A stretch of DNA of 64,000 bases from Streptomyces sp. NBC_01439. GTDB lineage: Bacteria; Actinomycetota; Actinomycetes; Streptomycetales; Streptomycetaceae. A program made the position numbers and the translations under genes. The stretch spans positions 3,112,001-3,176,000 of the forward strand of contig NZ_CP109487.1 of the NCBI RefSeq assembly GCF_036227605.1, in the 5' to 3' direction. The notes under the pieces are model-generated. The model did not search any database and had not been told where the DNA came from. It worked only from the letters and a program-made list of their open reading frames with translations. Below, in pieces: positions 1 to 8,285 of the stretch; position 1 is the stretch's first letter; every line of letters begins with the position of its first letter.

Positions 1-1341
1 GGCCAGCGACCACTTGGTCAGCGCGATCCCGGTCCAGGCGAAGGGCTCGGGCGGGAACGGCATCGGCTTGGACTTCACCATCTCCAACCGGGTGCGCTCG
101 GTGGAGAGCCCGTCCAACAGGTCCAGCATCACGTCCGCCCCGAAGCGGGTGGCGCCCACGCCGAGGCCGGTGTAACCGGCGGCGTAGGCCACCTTCCCCG
201 AGTGCGCCGTGCCGAAGAAGGCGGAGAAGCGCGAGCAGGTGTCGATCGCACCGCCCCAGGCGTGGCTGAACTTCAGCCCCTCCAGCTGCGGGAAGGCCGT
301 GAAGAAGTGCTCCGCGAGCTTCAGGTAGGTCTCGGGGCGGTGGTCGTACTCGGAGTCGAGCTTGCCCCGGTAGGGGTAGATCGCGTCGTAGCCGCCCCAC
401 AGGATCCGGTTGTCGCGGGTGATCCGGAAGTAGTGGAACTGGTTGGCGCTGTCGCCGAGCCCCTGGCGCCCCTTCCAGCCGATCGCGGCCAGCTGGGCCT
501 CGTCGAGCGGCTCGCTCATCAGCGCGTAGTCGTAGACCGGGACGGTGAACGGGCGGACCCGGCGGACCAGCGAGGGGAAGATGTTGGTGCCGAGGGCGAC
601 CCGGCGCGCGAGGATCGTGCCGTAGGGGGTCGTCACGGTCATCCCGGAACCGGCCGCGGCCAGCTTGAGGCCGCGGGTGTTCTCGTAGATCCGCACCCCG
701 AGCTCCAGGCAGGCCCGCTTGAGGCCCCAGGCCAACTTCGCCGGGTTGAGCATCGCGACGCCGTTGCGGTCCCAGAGGCCCGCGAGGAAGGTCGGCGAGT
801 CGACCTCGGCGCGCACCGCCTCGCCGTCCAGCCATTCCGAGCCGTCGGCCAGCCCCAGGCGCAGCGCCTCCTCGTGCAGTTCGCGCAGCTCCTCGACCTG
901 GTGCGGTTCGGTGGCGACGTCGATCTCGCCGGTCCGTTCGAAGTCGCAGTCGATGCCGTAGCGGGCGACGGCCTCCTCGATGGCGTCGAGGTTGCGGGCG
1001 CCCAGCTCCTCCAGCTTGGCCAGCTCGCCGGGCCAGCGGGCCAGCCCGTTGCTGAGGCCGTGGGTGAGGGAGGCGGCGCAGAATCCGCCGTTGCGGCCGG
1101 AGGCGGCCCAGCCCGCCTCCTTGCTCTCGATCAGCACGACGTCCCGTTCGGGGTCGCGCTCCTTGGCGATCAGGGCGGTCCACAGTCCGCTGTAGCCGCC
1201 GCCGATGACCAGCAGGTCGCAGCGCTCGTCAGAGGTGAGCGCCGGCTCGGCGGCGGGCTTGCCGGGGTCGTCCAGCCAGTACGAGACCGGCTTCGCTTCG
1301 GAAAGTGATGCAGCAACACTACGCATGGCGACTGGGGCCAT
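1..1341 (-). CDS. FAD-dependent amine oxidoreductase (gamma-glutamylputrescine oxidase-like), 3' end outside window
   Basis: The N-terminal 447 residues are visible; the stop lies beyond base 1. A dinucleotide-binding GGGYSG motif sits at residues 47-52, followed by a conserved WAASGRNGG-type stretch typical of the DAO/glycine-D-amino-acid oxidase family (FAD-binding Rossmann fold). The start ATG at 1341 has AGGGAG nine bases upstream; an in-frame ATG at 1326 is an alternative. It is the last visible gene of the polyamine operon, 42 bases after potC, so the likely substrate is a polyamine or gamma-glutamyl-polyamine (oxidative deamination to an aldehyde, H2O2 and ammonia). Family assignment is firm; substrate is inferred from the operon only. 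Confidence 0.85.
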   Translation of the reverse strand, partial: MAPVAMRSVAASLSEAKPVSYWLDDPGKPAAEPALTSDERCDLLVIGGGYSGLWTALIAKERDPERDVVLIESKEAGWAASGRNGGFCAASLTHGLSNGLARWPGELAKLEELGARNLDAIEEAVARYGIDCDFERTGEIDVATEPHQVEELRELHEEALRLGLADGSEWLDGEAVRAEVDSPTFLAGLWDRNGVAMLNPAKLAWGLKRACLELGVRIYENTRGLKLAAAGSGMTVTTPYGTILARRVALGTNIFPSLVRRVRPFTVPVYDYALMSEPLDEAQLAAIGWKGRQGLGDSANQFHYFRITRDNRILWGGYDAIYPYRGKLDSEYDHRPETYLKLAEHFFTAFPQLEGLKFSHAWGGAIDTCSRFSAFFGTAHSGKVAYAAGYTGLGVGATRFGADVMLDLLDGLSTERTRLEMVKSKPMPFPPEPFAWTGIALTKWSLA

Positions 1342-1383
1342 GGCTTCCAACTCCCTACGGAACTGATGACGTGCTTTCCCGAA

Positions 1384-2190
1384 TTACTTCGGTTGCGCCT
1401 TCTTGCGGCGGTTGCCGACCATCTGGCCGGCGAGGACCACCAGCACCGCGATGACGAACATCGCCGTACCGATGACGTTGATCTGCACGGGCGTACCGCG
1501 TTGGGCCGATCCCCACACGAACATGGGGAAGGTGACGGTGTTGCCCGAGTTGAAGTTGGTGATGATGAAGTCGTCGAACGAGAGCGCGAAGGAGAGCAGC
1601 GCGCCCGCCGCGATACCGGGTGCCGCGATCGGCAGGGTGACCCGTACGAAGGTCTGCACCGGGCCGGCGTAGAGGTCGCGGGCGGCCTCCTCCAGCCGCG
1701 GGTCCATGGACAGGACGCGCGCCTTGACGGCGGCGACGACGAAGCTGAGGCAGAACATGATGTGCGCGATCAGGATCGTCCAGAAGCCCAGCTGGATGCC
1801 CATGTTGAGGAAGAGCGCGAGCAGCGAGGCCGCCATCACGATCTCGGGCATGGCCATGGGCAGGAAGATCAGCGAGTTGACCGCCCCGCGCGCCCGGAAG
1901 CGGTAGCGCACGAGCGCGAAGGCGATCGCGGTGCCCAGCGCGGTCGCGACCAGGGTGGACCAGAGGGCGATCTGGAGCGAGAGGGACAGGGAGCCGCACA
2001 TGTCGGCGACCCCACAGGGGTCCTTCCACGCGTCGAGGGAGAACTCCTGCCAGGCGTAGTTGAACCGCCCGGTGGGGTTGTTGAAGGAGAAGACGGTGAC
2101 GACGACGTTCGGCAGGATCATGTACGCGAGCGTGCCGAGGCCCGCGATGACGACCAGGTTGCGCCGGAGCCAGGTGAGGGGATTGCGCAT
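1384..2190 (-). CDS. potC: Polyamine ABC transporter permease PotC
   Basis: 268 residues with about six hydrophobic segments and a cytoplasmic EAA loop (EAARDLYAGP, around residue 167), the ATPase-docking motif of binding-protein-dependent permeases. Belongs to the PotC branch of spermidine/putrescine importers and would pair with PotB in the membrane. The ATG at 2188-2190 overlaps the TGA of potB, so the two are translationally coupled. Substrate specificity within the polyamine group cannot be read from the sequence. Confidence 0.93.
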   Translation of the reverse strand: MRNPLTWLRRNLVVIAGLGTLAYMILPNVVVTVFSFNNPTGRFNYAWQEFSLDAWKDPCGVADMCGSLSLSLQIALWSTLVATALGTAIAFALVRYRFRARGAVNSLIFLPMAMPEIVMAASLLALFLNMGIQLGFWTILIAHIMFCLSFVVAAVKARVLSMDPRLEEAARDLYAGPVQTFVRVTLPIAAPGIAAGALLSFALSFDDFIITNFNSGNTVTFPMFVWGSAQRGTPVQINVIGTAMFVIAVLVVLAGQMVGNRRKKAQPK

Positions 2191-3119
2191 CAGACCAGGT
2201 CCTCCGTCCCCGCTCGGCGGATGTAGATGGTCACCATGATCAGCACGATGGCCATGAGAATGAAGGACAGCGCGGCCGCCGTCGGGTAGTCGAGGATCCG
2301 CAGGTACTGCGACTGGATGACGTTGCCGATCATCCGGGTGTCCGTGGAGCCGAGCAGCTCGGCGTTCACGTAGTCACCGCTCGCCGGGATGAAGGTGAGC
2401 AGGGTCCCGGAGACCACGCCCGGCATCGAAAGCGGGAAGGTCACCTTCCGGAAGACCGTGGCGGGGCGGGCGTACAGGTCCCCGGCCGCCTCGTGGAGTC
2501 GGGTGTCGATGCGCTCCAGCGAGGAGTACAGCGGCAGGATCATGAAGGGGAGGAAGTTGTACGTCAGGCCGCAGACCACCGCGAGCGGCGTGGCCAGCAC
2601 CCGGTCCCCCTCGGTCATGCCGAGCCAGCTGGTGACGTCGAGGAACCCGATGTTGTTGAGGACGGCGACCACCGGGCCGCCGTCGGCCAGGATCGTCTTC
2701 CAGGCCAGCGTGCGGATCAGGAAGCTGGTGAAGAACGGGGCGATCACCAGGACGAGCAGCAGGTTGCGCCAGCGGCCGGCCTTGAAGGCGATCAGGTAGG
2801 CCAGCGGGTACCCGAGCAGCAGGCACAGCGCGGTCGCGGTGCCCGCGTAGAGCAGGGAGCGCAGGAACTGCGGGTAGTACTCGGTGAAGGCGTCCCAGTA
2901 GGTCCCGAAGTGCCAGGTGACCTGGAAGCCCTCTTCGAGGGAGCCGGTCTGCACCGAGGTGGAGGCCTGGTAGACCATCGGCAGGACGAAGAACACCAGC
3001 AGCCACAGGATGCCGGGGAGCAGCAGCCAGTACGGGACCAGCCGCTTGCGCAGGGACGCCTTGTGCACCGGGGGTTCGGTGGAGGCGGGCGCCTGGGGCG
3101 GCGCCGCGGTGGTCGTCAT
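2190..3119 (-). CDS. potB: Polyamine ABC transporter permease PotB
   Basis: 309 residues starting at ATG 3119 (Thr/Ala/Pro-rich N-terminus, then a first membrane span near residue 35). An open frame continues upstream but overlaps potA in another frame; the 3119 start gives a 4-base ATGA overlap with the potA stop, as expected for this operon type. Carries the EAA loop EAAGDLYARP. It is the first of the two membrane subunits of the PotABCD importer. Tight coupling on both sides (potA overlap upstream, potC overlap downstream) indicates a single polycistronic unit. Confidence 0.93.
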   Translation of the reverse strand: MTTTAAPPQAPASTEPPVHKASLRKRLVPYWLLLPGILWLLVFFVLPMVYQASTSVQTGSLEEGFQVTWHFGTYWDAFTEYYPQFLRSLLYAGTATALCLLLGYPLAYLIAFKAGRWRNLLLVLVIAPFFTSFLIRTLAWKTILADGGPVVAVLNNIGFLDVTSWLGMTEGDRVLATPLAVVCGLTYNFLPFMILPLYSSLERIDTRLHEAAGDLYARPATVFRKVTFPLSMPGVVSGTLLTFIPASGDYVNAELLGSTDTRMIGNVIQSQYLRILDYPTAAALSFILMAIVLIMVTIYIRRAGTEDLV

Positions 3120-4264
3120 GCGCCCTCCTCCACCGTCTCGATGCCCGCGTCGATGTCCTGGGCCGCGTCGAGGCCGAAGGTGTGCTCCGGGTTCCAGTGC
3201 AGGACCACCTCGGCGCCCGGGACCAGGCGGCCGTCGCGCTCGATGTTCTGGACGTAGACCTCGAGCTCGGGGCAGACGGGGCTGTCGATGACGAACTGGG
3301 TGGAGACTCCGATGAAGGAGGAGGCGGCTATGCGGCCGGTGACCTTGTTCCGGCCCGTCGCTATGGTGTCCTCCTCCTCGGCCGGGACCAGGGACACCTT
3401 CTCCGGGCGCACACCGACCAGCAGCTTCCCGCCGGCGCGGGGCGTGGTCGAACATCGGGCGGCGGGCAGCCGGAGGGTGGCACCGGAAGCGGAGACGACG
3501 ACCTCGGATCCGGCGGATTCCACCGAGGCCTCGATCAGGTTCGAGGTGCCGAGGAAGTTGGCCACGAAGGTGGTGCCCGGGTTCTCGTAGAGCTCGGCGG
3601 GGGCGCCCAGCTGCTCGACGCGGCCGCCGTTCATCACGGCGACCGTGTCGGCCATGGTCATGGCCTCCTCCTGGTCGTGCGTGACGTGCACGAAGGTGAT
3701 GCCGACCTCGGTCTGGATCCGCTTGAGCTCCAGCTGCATCTGGCGGCGCAGCTTGAGGTCGAGGGCGCCGAGCGGTTCGTCGAGGAGGAGCACCTGCGGG
3801 TGGTTGATCAGCGCGCGGGCCACGGCGACGCGCTGCTGCTGGCCGCCGGAGAGCTGGTGCGGCTTGCGCTGGGCGAACTGGCCGAGCTGGACCAGCTCCA
3901 GCATGTCGTCGACCTGCTTCTTGACCGACTTGATGCCGCGGCGGCGCAGCCCGAAGGCGACGTTCTCGAAGATGCTCAGGTGCGGGAAGAGCGCGTAGCT
4001 CTGGAAGACCGTGTTGACCGGGCGCTTGTAGGGCTGGAGGTCGGTGACCTCCCGGTCGCCGAGGTGCACCGTGCCGGTGGAGGGCTCCTCCAGGCCGGCG
4101 ATCATGCGCAGCGTGGTGGTCTTCCCGCAGCCCGAGGCGCCGAGCAGGGCGAAGAAGGAGCCCTGGGGGATGGTCAGGTCCAGCGGGTGCACGGCGGTGA
4201 AGGTGCCGTAGTGCTTGCTGATCCCGGAGAGGCGGACATCGCCGCCCGCGGTCTTGTCAGTCAT
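3116..4264 (-). CDS. potA: Polyamine ABC transporter ATP-binding protein PotA
   Basis: 382 residues. Walker [10 protein letters not shown] at 42-50, signature LSGGQ at 138-142, Walker B LLLDEP at 158-163, then a C-terminal TOBE-type regulatory region after about residue 260. This is the ATPase energising PotB/PotC. The start chosen is ATG 4264; a TTG at 4291 would add nine residues (Pro-rich) but lacks a convincing ribosome site. The gene overlaps potB by four bases. A 129-base gap separates it from potD upstream. Confidence 0.93.
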   Translation of the reverse strand: MTDKTAGGDVRLSGISKHYGTFTAVHPLDLTIPQGSFFALLGASGCGKTTTLRMIAGLEEPSTGTVHLGDREVTDLQPYKRPVNTVFQSYALFPHLSIFENVAFGLRRRGIKSVKKQVDDMLELVQLGQFAQRKPHQLSGGQQQRVAVARALINHPQVLLLDEPLGALDLKLRRQMQLELKRIQTEVGITFVHVTHDQEEAMTMADTVAVMNGGRVEQLGAPAELYENPGTTFVANFLGTSNLIEASVESAGSEVVVSASGATLRLPAARCSTTPRAGGKLLVGVRPEKVSLVPAEEEDTIATGRNKVTGRIAASSFIGVSTQFVIDSPVCPELEVYVQNIERDGRLVPGAEVVLHWNPEHTFGLDAAQDIDAGIETVEEGA

Positions 4265-4393
4265 GGATGGTCCCGGGGTTGGGTGGGGCAAGGGGTCGAA
4301 GGCTCGGCGGAGCGGTCCGGGCCGGGCCGCCGCCGGAAGGGTCCGGCGGGCGGCGCCGCGGTCCGGCGGGATCGGCTCGCCGCAGGGCGTGCG

Positions 4394-5644
4394 TCAGGCG
4401 CCGATGAGCTTGGCGAACTTCTCCTCGTACGCCGTCTCTTCCTCGCTGGTGAGGGAGCGGAAGGCGTGGGCCTTGGCGGCCATCGCCTTGTCCGGGACGA
4501 TCAGGGGGTTGTCCGCGAGCGCGGGGTCGATCTTGGCCAGCTCGTCCTTGACGCCCTCGACCGGGCAGACGTAGCTGATGTACGCGGCCAGCTGGGCGGC
4601 GATCTCGGGCTCGTAGTAGAAGTCGATGAGCTTCTCCGCGTTGGCCTTGTGCCGGGCCTTGGCGGGGACCAGCAGGTTGTCGCTGGAGGTGATGTATCCG
4701 GGGGCCGGGATGGCGTACTTGATGTCCGGGTTTCCGGCCTGGAGCTGGATGACGTCGCCGGCCCAGGCGAGGCAGGCGGCGAGGTCGCCCTTGTCGAGGT
4801 CGGAGGTGTAGTCGTTGCCGGTGAAGCGGCGTATCTGGTTCTTGTCCACGCCCTTCTGGAGCCGTCCGATGGCCTCGTCGAAGTCGGCGGTGGTGAAGGT
4901 CGCCGGGTCCTTGCCCTGGTCGAGCAGGGTCATGCCGACGCTGTCGCGCATCTCGGTGAGGAAGCCGACGCGGCCCTTGAGGGAGGGGTCGTCGAGCAGT
5001 TGGGTGACGGAGTCGACCTTCTTGCCGCCGGTCGCCTTCTCGTTGTAGGCGATGACGGTGTCGATGCCGGTCCAGGGGTAGCTGTAGGACCGTCCCGGGT
5101 CCCAGTCGGGGGTGCGGAACTGCGGGATCAGGTTGGCGTAGGCGTGCGGGAGGTGCGCGGGGTCCAGCTTCTGCGCCCAGCCGAGGCGGATGATGCGGGC
5201 GGCGAGCCAGTCGGTGACGACGATCAGGTCGCGGCCGGTGTCCTGGCCGGCCGCGAGCTGGGGGCGGATCTTGCCGAAGAACTCGACGTTGTCGTTGATG
5301 TCCTCGGTGTACTTGACCTTGATGCCGGTCCGCTTGGTGAACTCCTCCAGCGTGGGACGGCTCTTCTCGTCCTCGCTGGTGTCCATGTACTCGGTCCAGT
5401 TGGAGAAGTTGATCTCCTTCTCCCGGTCCGAGTGGTCGTCGGAGGCCACGGCCGCGTCGCCCTCGCGCTTGGCGGGCGGGATCCCGCACGCGGTGAGGGC
5501 GGACAGCCCTCCGAGGGTGAGCGCTCCGACTCCGGAGGCGCGCAGCAGCGAGCGGCGGGTGAGGGCCCCGCGCCCGCTGGTGAGGCTGCGCCGCATCGCG
5601 GCGAGTTGCGCCGCTGAGAGGCGGTCGGGCTCGAACTGCTCCAT
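4394..5644 (-). CDS. potD: Polyamine-binding lipoprotein PotD
   Basis: 416 residues. The N-terminus has a twin-arginine segment (RR at residues 30-31), a hydrophobic core, then a lipobox LTAC with Cys53, so it is predicted to be a Tat-exported lipoprotein. The rest is a spermidine/putrescine-binding PotD/PotF-type periplasmic-binding fold that delivers substrate to PotBC. It sits between the aldehyde dehydrogenase (69 bases upstream) and potA. A paralogue lies at 16407-17585. Substrate (putrescine, spermidine or both) cannot be fixed without binding data. Confidence 0.92.
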   Translation of the reverse strand: MEQFEPDRLSAAQLAAMRRSLTSGRGALTRRSLLRASGVGALTLGGLSALTACGIPPAKREGDAAVASDDHSDREKEINFSNWTEYMDTSEDEKSRPTLEEFTKRTGIKVKYTEDINDNVEFFGKIRPQLAAGQDTGRDLIVVTDWLAARIIRLGWAQKLDPAHLPHAYANLIPQFRTPDWDPGRSYSYPWTGIDTVIAYNEKATGGKKVDSVTQLLDDPSLKGRVGFLTEMRDSVGMTLLDQGKDPATFTTADFDEAIGRLQKGVDKNQIRRFTGNDYTSDLDKGDLAACLAWAGDVIQLQAGNPDIKYAIPAPGYITSSDNLLVPAKARHKANAEKLIDFYYEPEIAAQLAAYISYVCPVEGVKDELAKIDPALADNPLIVPDKAMAAKAHAFRSLTSEEETAYEEKFAKLIGA

Positions 5645-5713
5645 GCGCTGTGCCCTTTCGGGAGGTGTACCGCTGGTCAGGCGGTGGGCCCACGCGGCGT
5701 CGGCCGCGGATGG

Positions 5714-7231
5714 TTACGGACGGTCCCCGAAGATCGTGCGGTGCCAGTCCTTCTCGGCTACCGCGGTGTTGTCGTACATCACGTGCTTGACCTGCGTGTA
5801 CTCCTCGAAGGAGTAGGTCGACATGTCCTTTCCGAAGCCGCTGGCCTTGTAGCCCCCGTGGGGCATCTCGCTGATGATCGGAATGTGGTCGTTGACCCAG
5901 ACGCAGCCCGCCTTGATCTCGCGGGTGGCCCGGTTCGCCCGGTAGAGGTCACGGCTCCAGGCGGAGGCCGCGAGTCCGTACGGGGTGTCGTTGGCGAGCG
6001 CGAGGCCCTCGTCGTCGGTGTCGAAGGGCAGGACGACGAGGACCGGGCCGAAGATCTCGGACTGGACCACCTCGCTGTCCTGGGCGGCGCCGGCGATGAG
6101 GGTGGGGCGGTAGTACGCGCCCTCGGCGAGGTCCCCGGCCGGGATCTCGCCGCCGGTGACGACGGTGGCGTAGGCGCGGGCGCGCTCGACGAAGGCGGCC
6201 ACCCGGTCGCGCTGGGCGTGCGAGACCAGCGGGCCCAGGTCGGTGGTGGGCGCGAAGGGGTCGCCGAGGCGGACGCCCTCCATCAGCTCGGCCACCCGGG
6301 CGACGAAGGCGTCGTACAGGGGGCGCTGGACGTAGGCACGGGTGGCGGCCGTGCAGTCCTGGCCGGTGTTGATGAGGGAGGCGGCGACGGCGCCGTGCGC
6401 GGCGGCCTCCGGGTCGGCGTCGTCGAAGACGAGGAAGGGGGCCTTGCCGCCGAGCTCCAGGTGGAGCCGCTTGACGGTGGCGGTGGCGATCTCGGCGACC
6501 CGCTTGCCGACGGCGGTGGAGCCGGTGAAGGAGGTCATCACCACGTCGGGGTGGCCCACCAGGTGCTCTCCGGCCTCGCGGCCGGCACCGGTGACGATGT
6601 TGATCACGCCGTCGGGCAGGCCCGCGTCCTTGGCCGCCTGCGCGAACATCAGGGAGGTCAGCGGGGTGAGCTCGGCGGGCTTGAGGACGATGGTGTTGCC
6701 CGCGGCGATCGCCGGAAGGATCTTCCAGGCGGCCATCTGGAGCGGATAGTTCCAGGGCGCGATCGAGCCGACGACCCCGATGGCCTCGCGGCGTACGTAG
6801 GAGGTGTGGTCGCCCGAGTACTCGGCGGCCGCCTGCCCCTGGAGGTGGCGGGCGGCGCCCGCGAAGAAGGTGGTGTTGTCGATGGTGCCCGGTACGTCGA
6901 ACTCCGTGGACAGCTTGATCGGCTTGCCGCACTGGAGGGATTCGGCGTACGCGAAGTCCTCCGCCTGCTCGGCCAGTACGGCCGCCAGCCGGTGCAGGGC
7001 GTCCGAACGCTCGCCGGGGGTGGCGCCGGACCAGCCCGGGAAGGCCCTCTTGGCGGCGGCGACGGCCTCGTCGACGTCCGCGGTGCTCGCGAGCTCGTAG
7101 GTCAGGACCTCGTCGCCGGTCGCCGGATCGACCACGGTGTGTGACTGTCCGGAGGTGCCGGACCTCAGCCGCCCGTCGATGTACTGCGCGCCGTCCGCGA
7201 AGCGGTCCTTGACCTGGAAGCGGTTGCCCAT
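5714..7231 (-). CDS. Aldehyde dehydrogenase, gamma-aminobutyraldehyde dehydrogenase-like
   Basis: 505 residues, full-length NAD(P)-dependent aldehyde dehydrogenase. Catalytic residues visible: Glu259 (LELGGKAP) and nucleophile Cys293 (NTGQDCTAATR). It is the first gene of the leftward polyamine operon, so the probable reaction is oxidation of gamma-aminobutyraldehyde or its gamma-glutamyl form to GABA or glutamyl-GABA. A paralogue (17678-19117) lies in the second polyamine locus. The start ATG at 7231 is followed upstream by a strong inverted repeat (7260-7277) in the probable promoter. Confidence 0.88.
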   Translation of the reverse strand: MGNRFQVKDRFADGAQYIDGRLRSGTSGQSHTVVDPATGDEVLTYELASTADVDEAVAAAKRAFPGWSGATPGERSDALHRLAAVLAEQAEDFAYAESLQCGKPIKLSTEFDVPGTIDNTTFFAGAARHLQGQAAAEYSGDHTSYVRREAIGVVGSIAPWNYPLQMAAWKILPAIAAGNTIVLKPAELTPLTSLMFAQAAKDAGLPDGVINIVTGAGREAGEHLVGHPDVVMTSFTGSTAVGKRVAEIATATVKRLHLELGGKAPFLVFDDADPEAAAHGAVAASLINTGQDCTAATRAYVQRPLYDAFVARVAELMEGVRLGDPFAPTTDLGPLVSHAQRDRVAAFVERARAYATVVTGGEIPAGDLAEGAYYRPTLIAGAAQDSEVVQSEIFGPVLVVLPFDTDDEGLALANDTPYGLAASAWSRDLYRANRATREIKAGCVWVNDHIPIISEMPHGGYKASGFGKDMSTYSFEEYTQVKHVMYDNTAVAEKDWHRTIFGDRP

Positions 7232-7253
7232 AACGCTCTCACGCTCTCCGTAG

Positions 7254-7277
7254 CTACAGTTCGAGCTACAGCTCGAA
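7254..7277. promoter_or_regulatory. Inverted repeat upstream of polyamine operon (candidate operator)
   Basis: TTCGAGCT at 7260-7267 and AGCTCGAA at 7270-7277 form a perfect 8-bp dyad with a 2-base spacer. Overlapping it is a direct repeat CTACAGYTCGA (7254-7264 and 7266-7276). The site lies 29-46 bases upstream of the aldehyde dehydrogenase start and in the divergent gap to the NADAR gene. Regulator identity is unknown. Confidence 0.45.
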
Positions 7278-7425
7278 TTGAGTGCCGATCCTGGCAGAGG
7301 TGACGCCCTCGGCCAAGTGATTCCGTTGTTGCCTTTTGATTACGCGACGGAATCGGTCGACCATGTGTCGAGGCACACCGAAAATCCCGTACGAAGTGTC
7401 AGTGGCGACTGCCAGACTCGCGTGC

Positions 7426-7980
7426 ATGGAGATGATGGACGAACTGATCAAGCAGGTCAGCCGTGGTGAACGGGTGAAGTACCTGCCGTTCTGGGGGCAC
7501 CGGCCGCAGCCGGACGGCAGGCTCGGTCCGAGCTGCCTGAGCCAGTGGTGGCCTGCTTCCTTCACTGTCGGTGACGTCCGTTATGCGACTGCGGAGCACT
7601 GGATGATGGCCGGCAAGGCCCGGCTGTTCGGGGACCCCGAGGCGGAGCGCGCCGCGGTGGAGGCGAAGAGCCCGGCCCAGGCGAAGAAGATCGGGCGCCT
7701 CGTGCGCGGCTTCGACAACGCGATGTGGGAGCGGGAGCGGTTCGCCCTGGTCGTGGAGGGCAGCGTGCACAAGTTCGACTCCGACCCGGCGCTGCGCGGG
7801 TACCTGCTGGGCACCGGGAACCGGGTGCTGGTGGAGGCGAGCCCGATGGACCGGATCTGGGGCATCGGCCTGGCTGCCGACGACGAGCGCGCCCTGGACC
7901 CGGCGCGCTGGCGCGGGCTGAACCTGCTGGGCTTCGCCCTCATGGAGGCCCGCGAGCGGCTGCGCGAGACGGCCGCATGA
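7426..7980 (+). CDS. NADAR family protein (YbiA-like)
   Basis: 184 residues from ATG 7426 (in-frame ATGs also at 7432 and 7435; no clear ribosome site, start uncertain). Family features: the YLPFWGH block near residues 19-25, a TAEHWMMAGKA helix (about 55-65), and a C-terminal RGLNLLGFALMEAR segment. NADAR proteins are N-glycosidases acting on ribosylated or ADP-ribosylated substrates; E. coli YbiA acts on riboflavin-pathway intermediates and other members reverse guanine ADP-ribosylation. Which activity applies here is unknown. It is transcribed toward the Y-RNA/Ro60 locus, 80 bases before the first RNA. Confidence 0.85.
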   Translation: MEMMDELIKQVSRGERVKYLPFWGHRPQPDGRLGPSCLSQWWPASFTVGDVRYATAEHWMMAGKARLFGDPEAERAAVEAKSPAQAKKIGRLVRGFDNAMWERERFALVVEGSVHKFDSDPALRGYLLGTGNRVLVEASPMDRIWGIGLAADDERALDPARWRGLNLLGFALMEARERLRETAA

Positions 7981-8028
7981 CGCTGCGGGTGACGCAGCGG
8001 CGGCGCGGGGCCGGGGAAAATGCGTGGC

Positions 8029-8048
8029 GGCGGCCCGTACGGGCCGCC
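8029..8048. terminator. 20-bp perfect palindrome between NADAR gene and Y-RNA array
   Basis: Perfect dyad centred on GTAC at 8037-8040, with no T-run after it. It could end the NADAR transcript or serve as an operator for the RNAs. A TAATGT hexamer at 8049-8054, about 8 bases before the first RNA helix, resembles a -10 element. Confidence 0.45.
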
Positions 8049-8061
8049 TAATGTGATCAAC

Positions 8062-8195
8062 GTCCAGGTGCGAAGGCGAGACCTACTTCGACTCATAATC
8101 GGGCGGCCGCGGGTTCGAGTCCCGTCACCGGCTTCAGGCCGGTGTAGCTCAGCTGGTAGAGCACCTTGCGGTTTCGCCGACTTCGATCTCTGGAC
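8062..8195 (+). ncRNA. yrlA: Y RNA 1, YrlA type with permuted tRNA-like module
   Basis: Ends pair: GTCCAG 8062-8067 with CTGGAC 8190-8195, then CGAAG 8071-8075 with CTTCG 8181-8185, then a continuous 9-bp helix 8075-8083/8170-8178 (sharing G8075), with unpaired GA on the 3' strand. This resembles the bulged Ro-binding helix of Y RNAs. Inside is a tRNA in permuted order: T arm 8109-8125 (loop TTCGAGT), acceptor 3' strand CACCGGC 8126-8132, closing loop TTCAG, acceptor 5' strand GCCGGTG 8138-8144, TA, D arm 8147-8162. A CTCATAA loop (8092-8098), as in Met tRNAs, precedes the T arm. Adjacent to the Ro60 gene. Transcript ends are inferred from pairing. Confidence 0.85.
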
Positions 8196-8209
8196 ACCTA
8201 CGTCACGCA

Positions 8210-8282
8210 CCTCCCGGTGCGCAGGCTGCGGCTCCTTCTTTTGCAAAGACACCCAGGCCGCCGCCACCTTGATCTCGGGAGG
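8210..8282 (+). ncRNA. Y RNA 2, plain hairpin without tRNA-like module
   Basis: CCTCCCG 8210-8216 pairs with CGGGAGG 8276-8282. An inner helix 8224-8232/8257-8265 pairs with one mismatch and closes a loop of about 23 bases. The 5' strand CCCGGTGCGCAGGC (8213-8226) is identical to that of Y RNA 3 and close to that of Y RNA 1. The 3' strand carries GATCTC (8271-8276), shared by all three. There is no T or D arm. Lies between the two tRNA-like RNAs with gaps of 14 and 3 bases, so the three could be one precursor. Confidence 0.7.
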
Positions 8283-8285
8283 CCG

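Noticed and set aside
3182..5617. Long plus-strand frame opposite potA/potD
   Set aside because: It has Gly/Val/Arg/Leu shadow composition with no domain; the minus-strand genes have clear motifs and overlaps.
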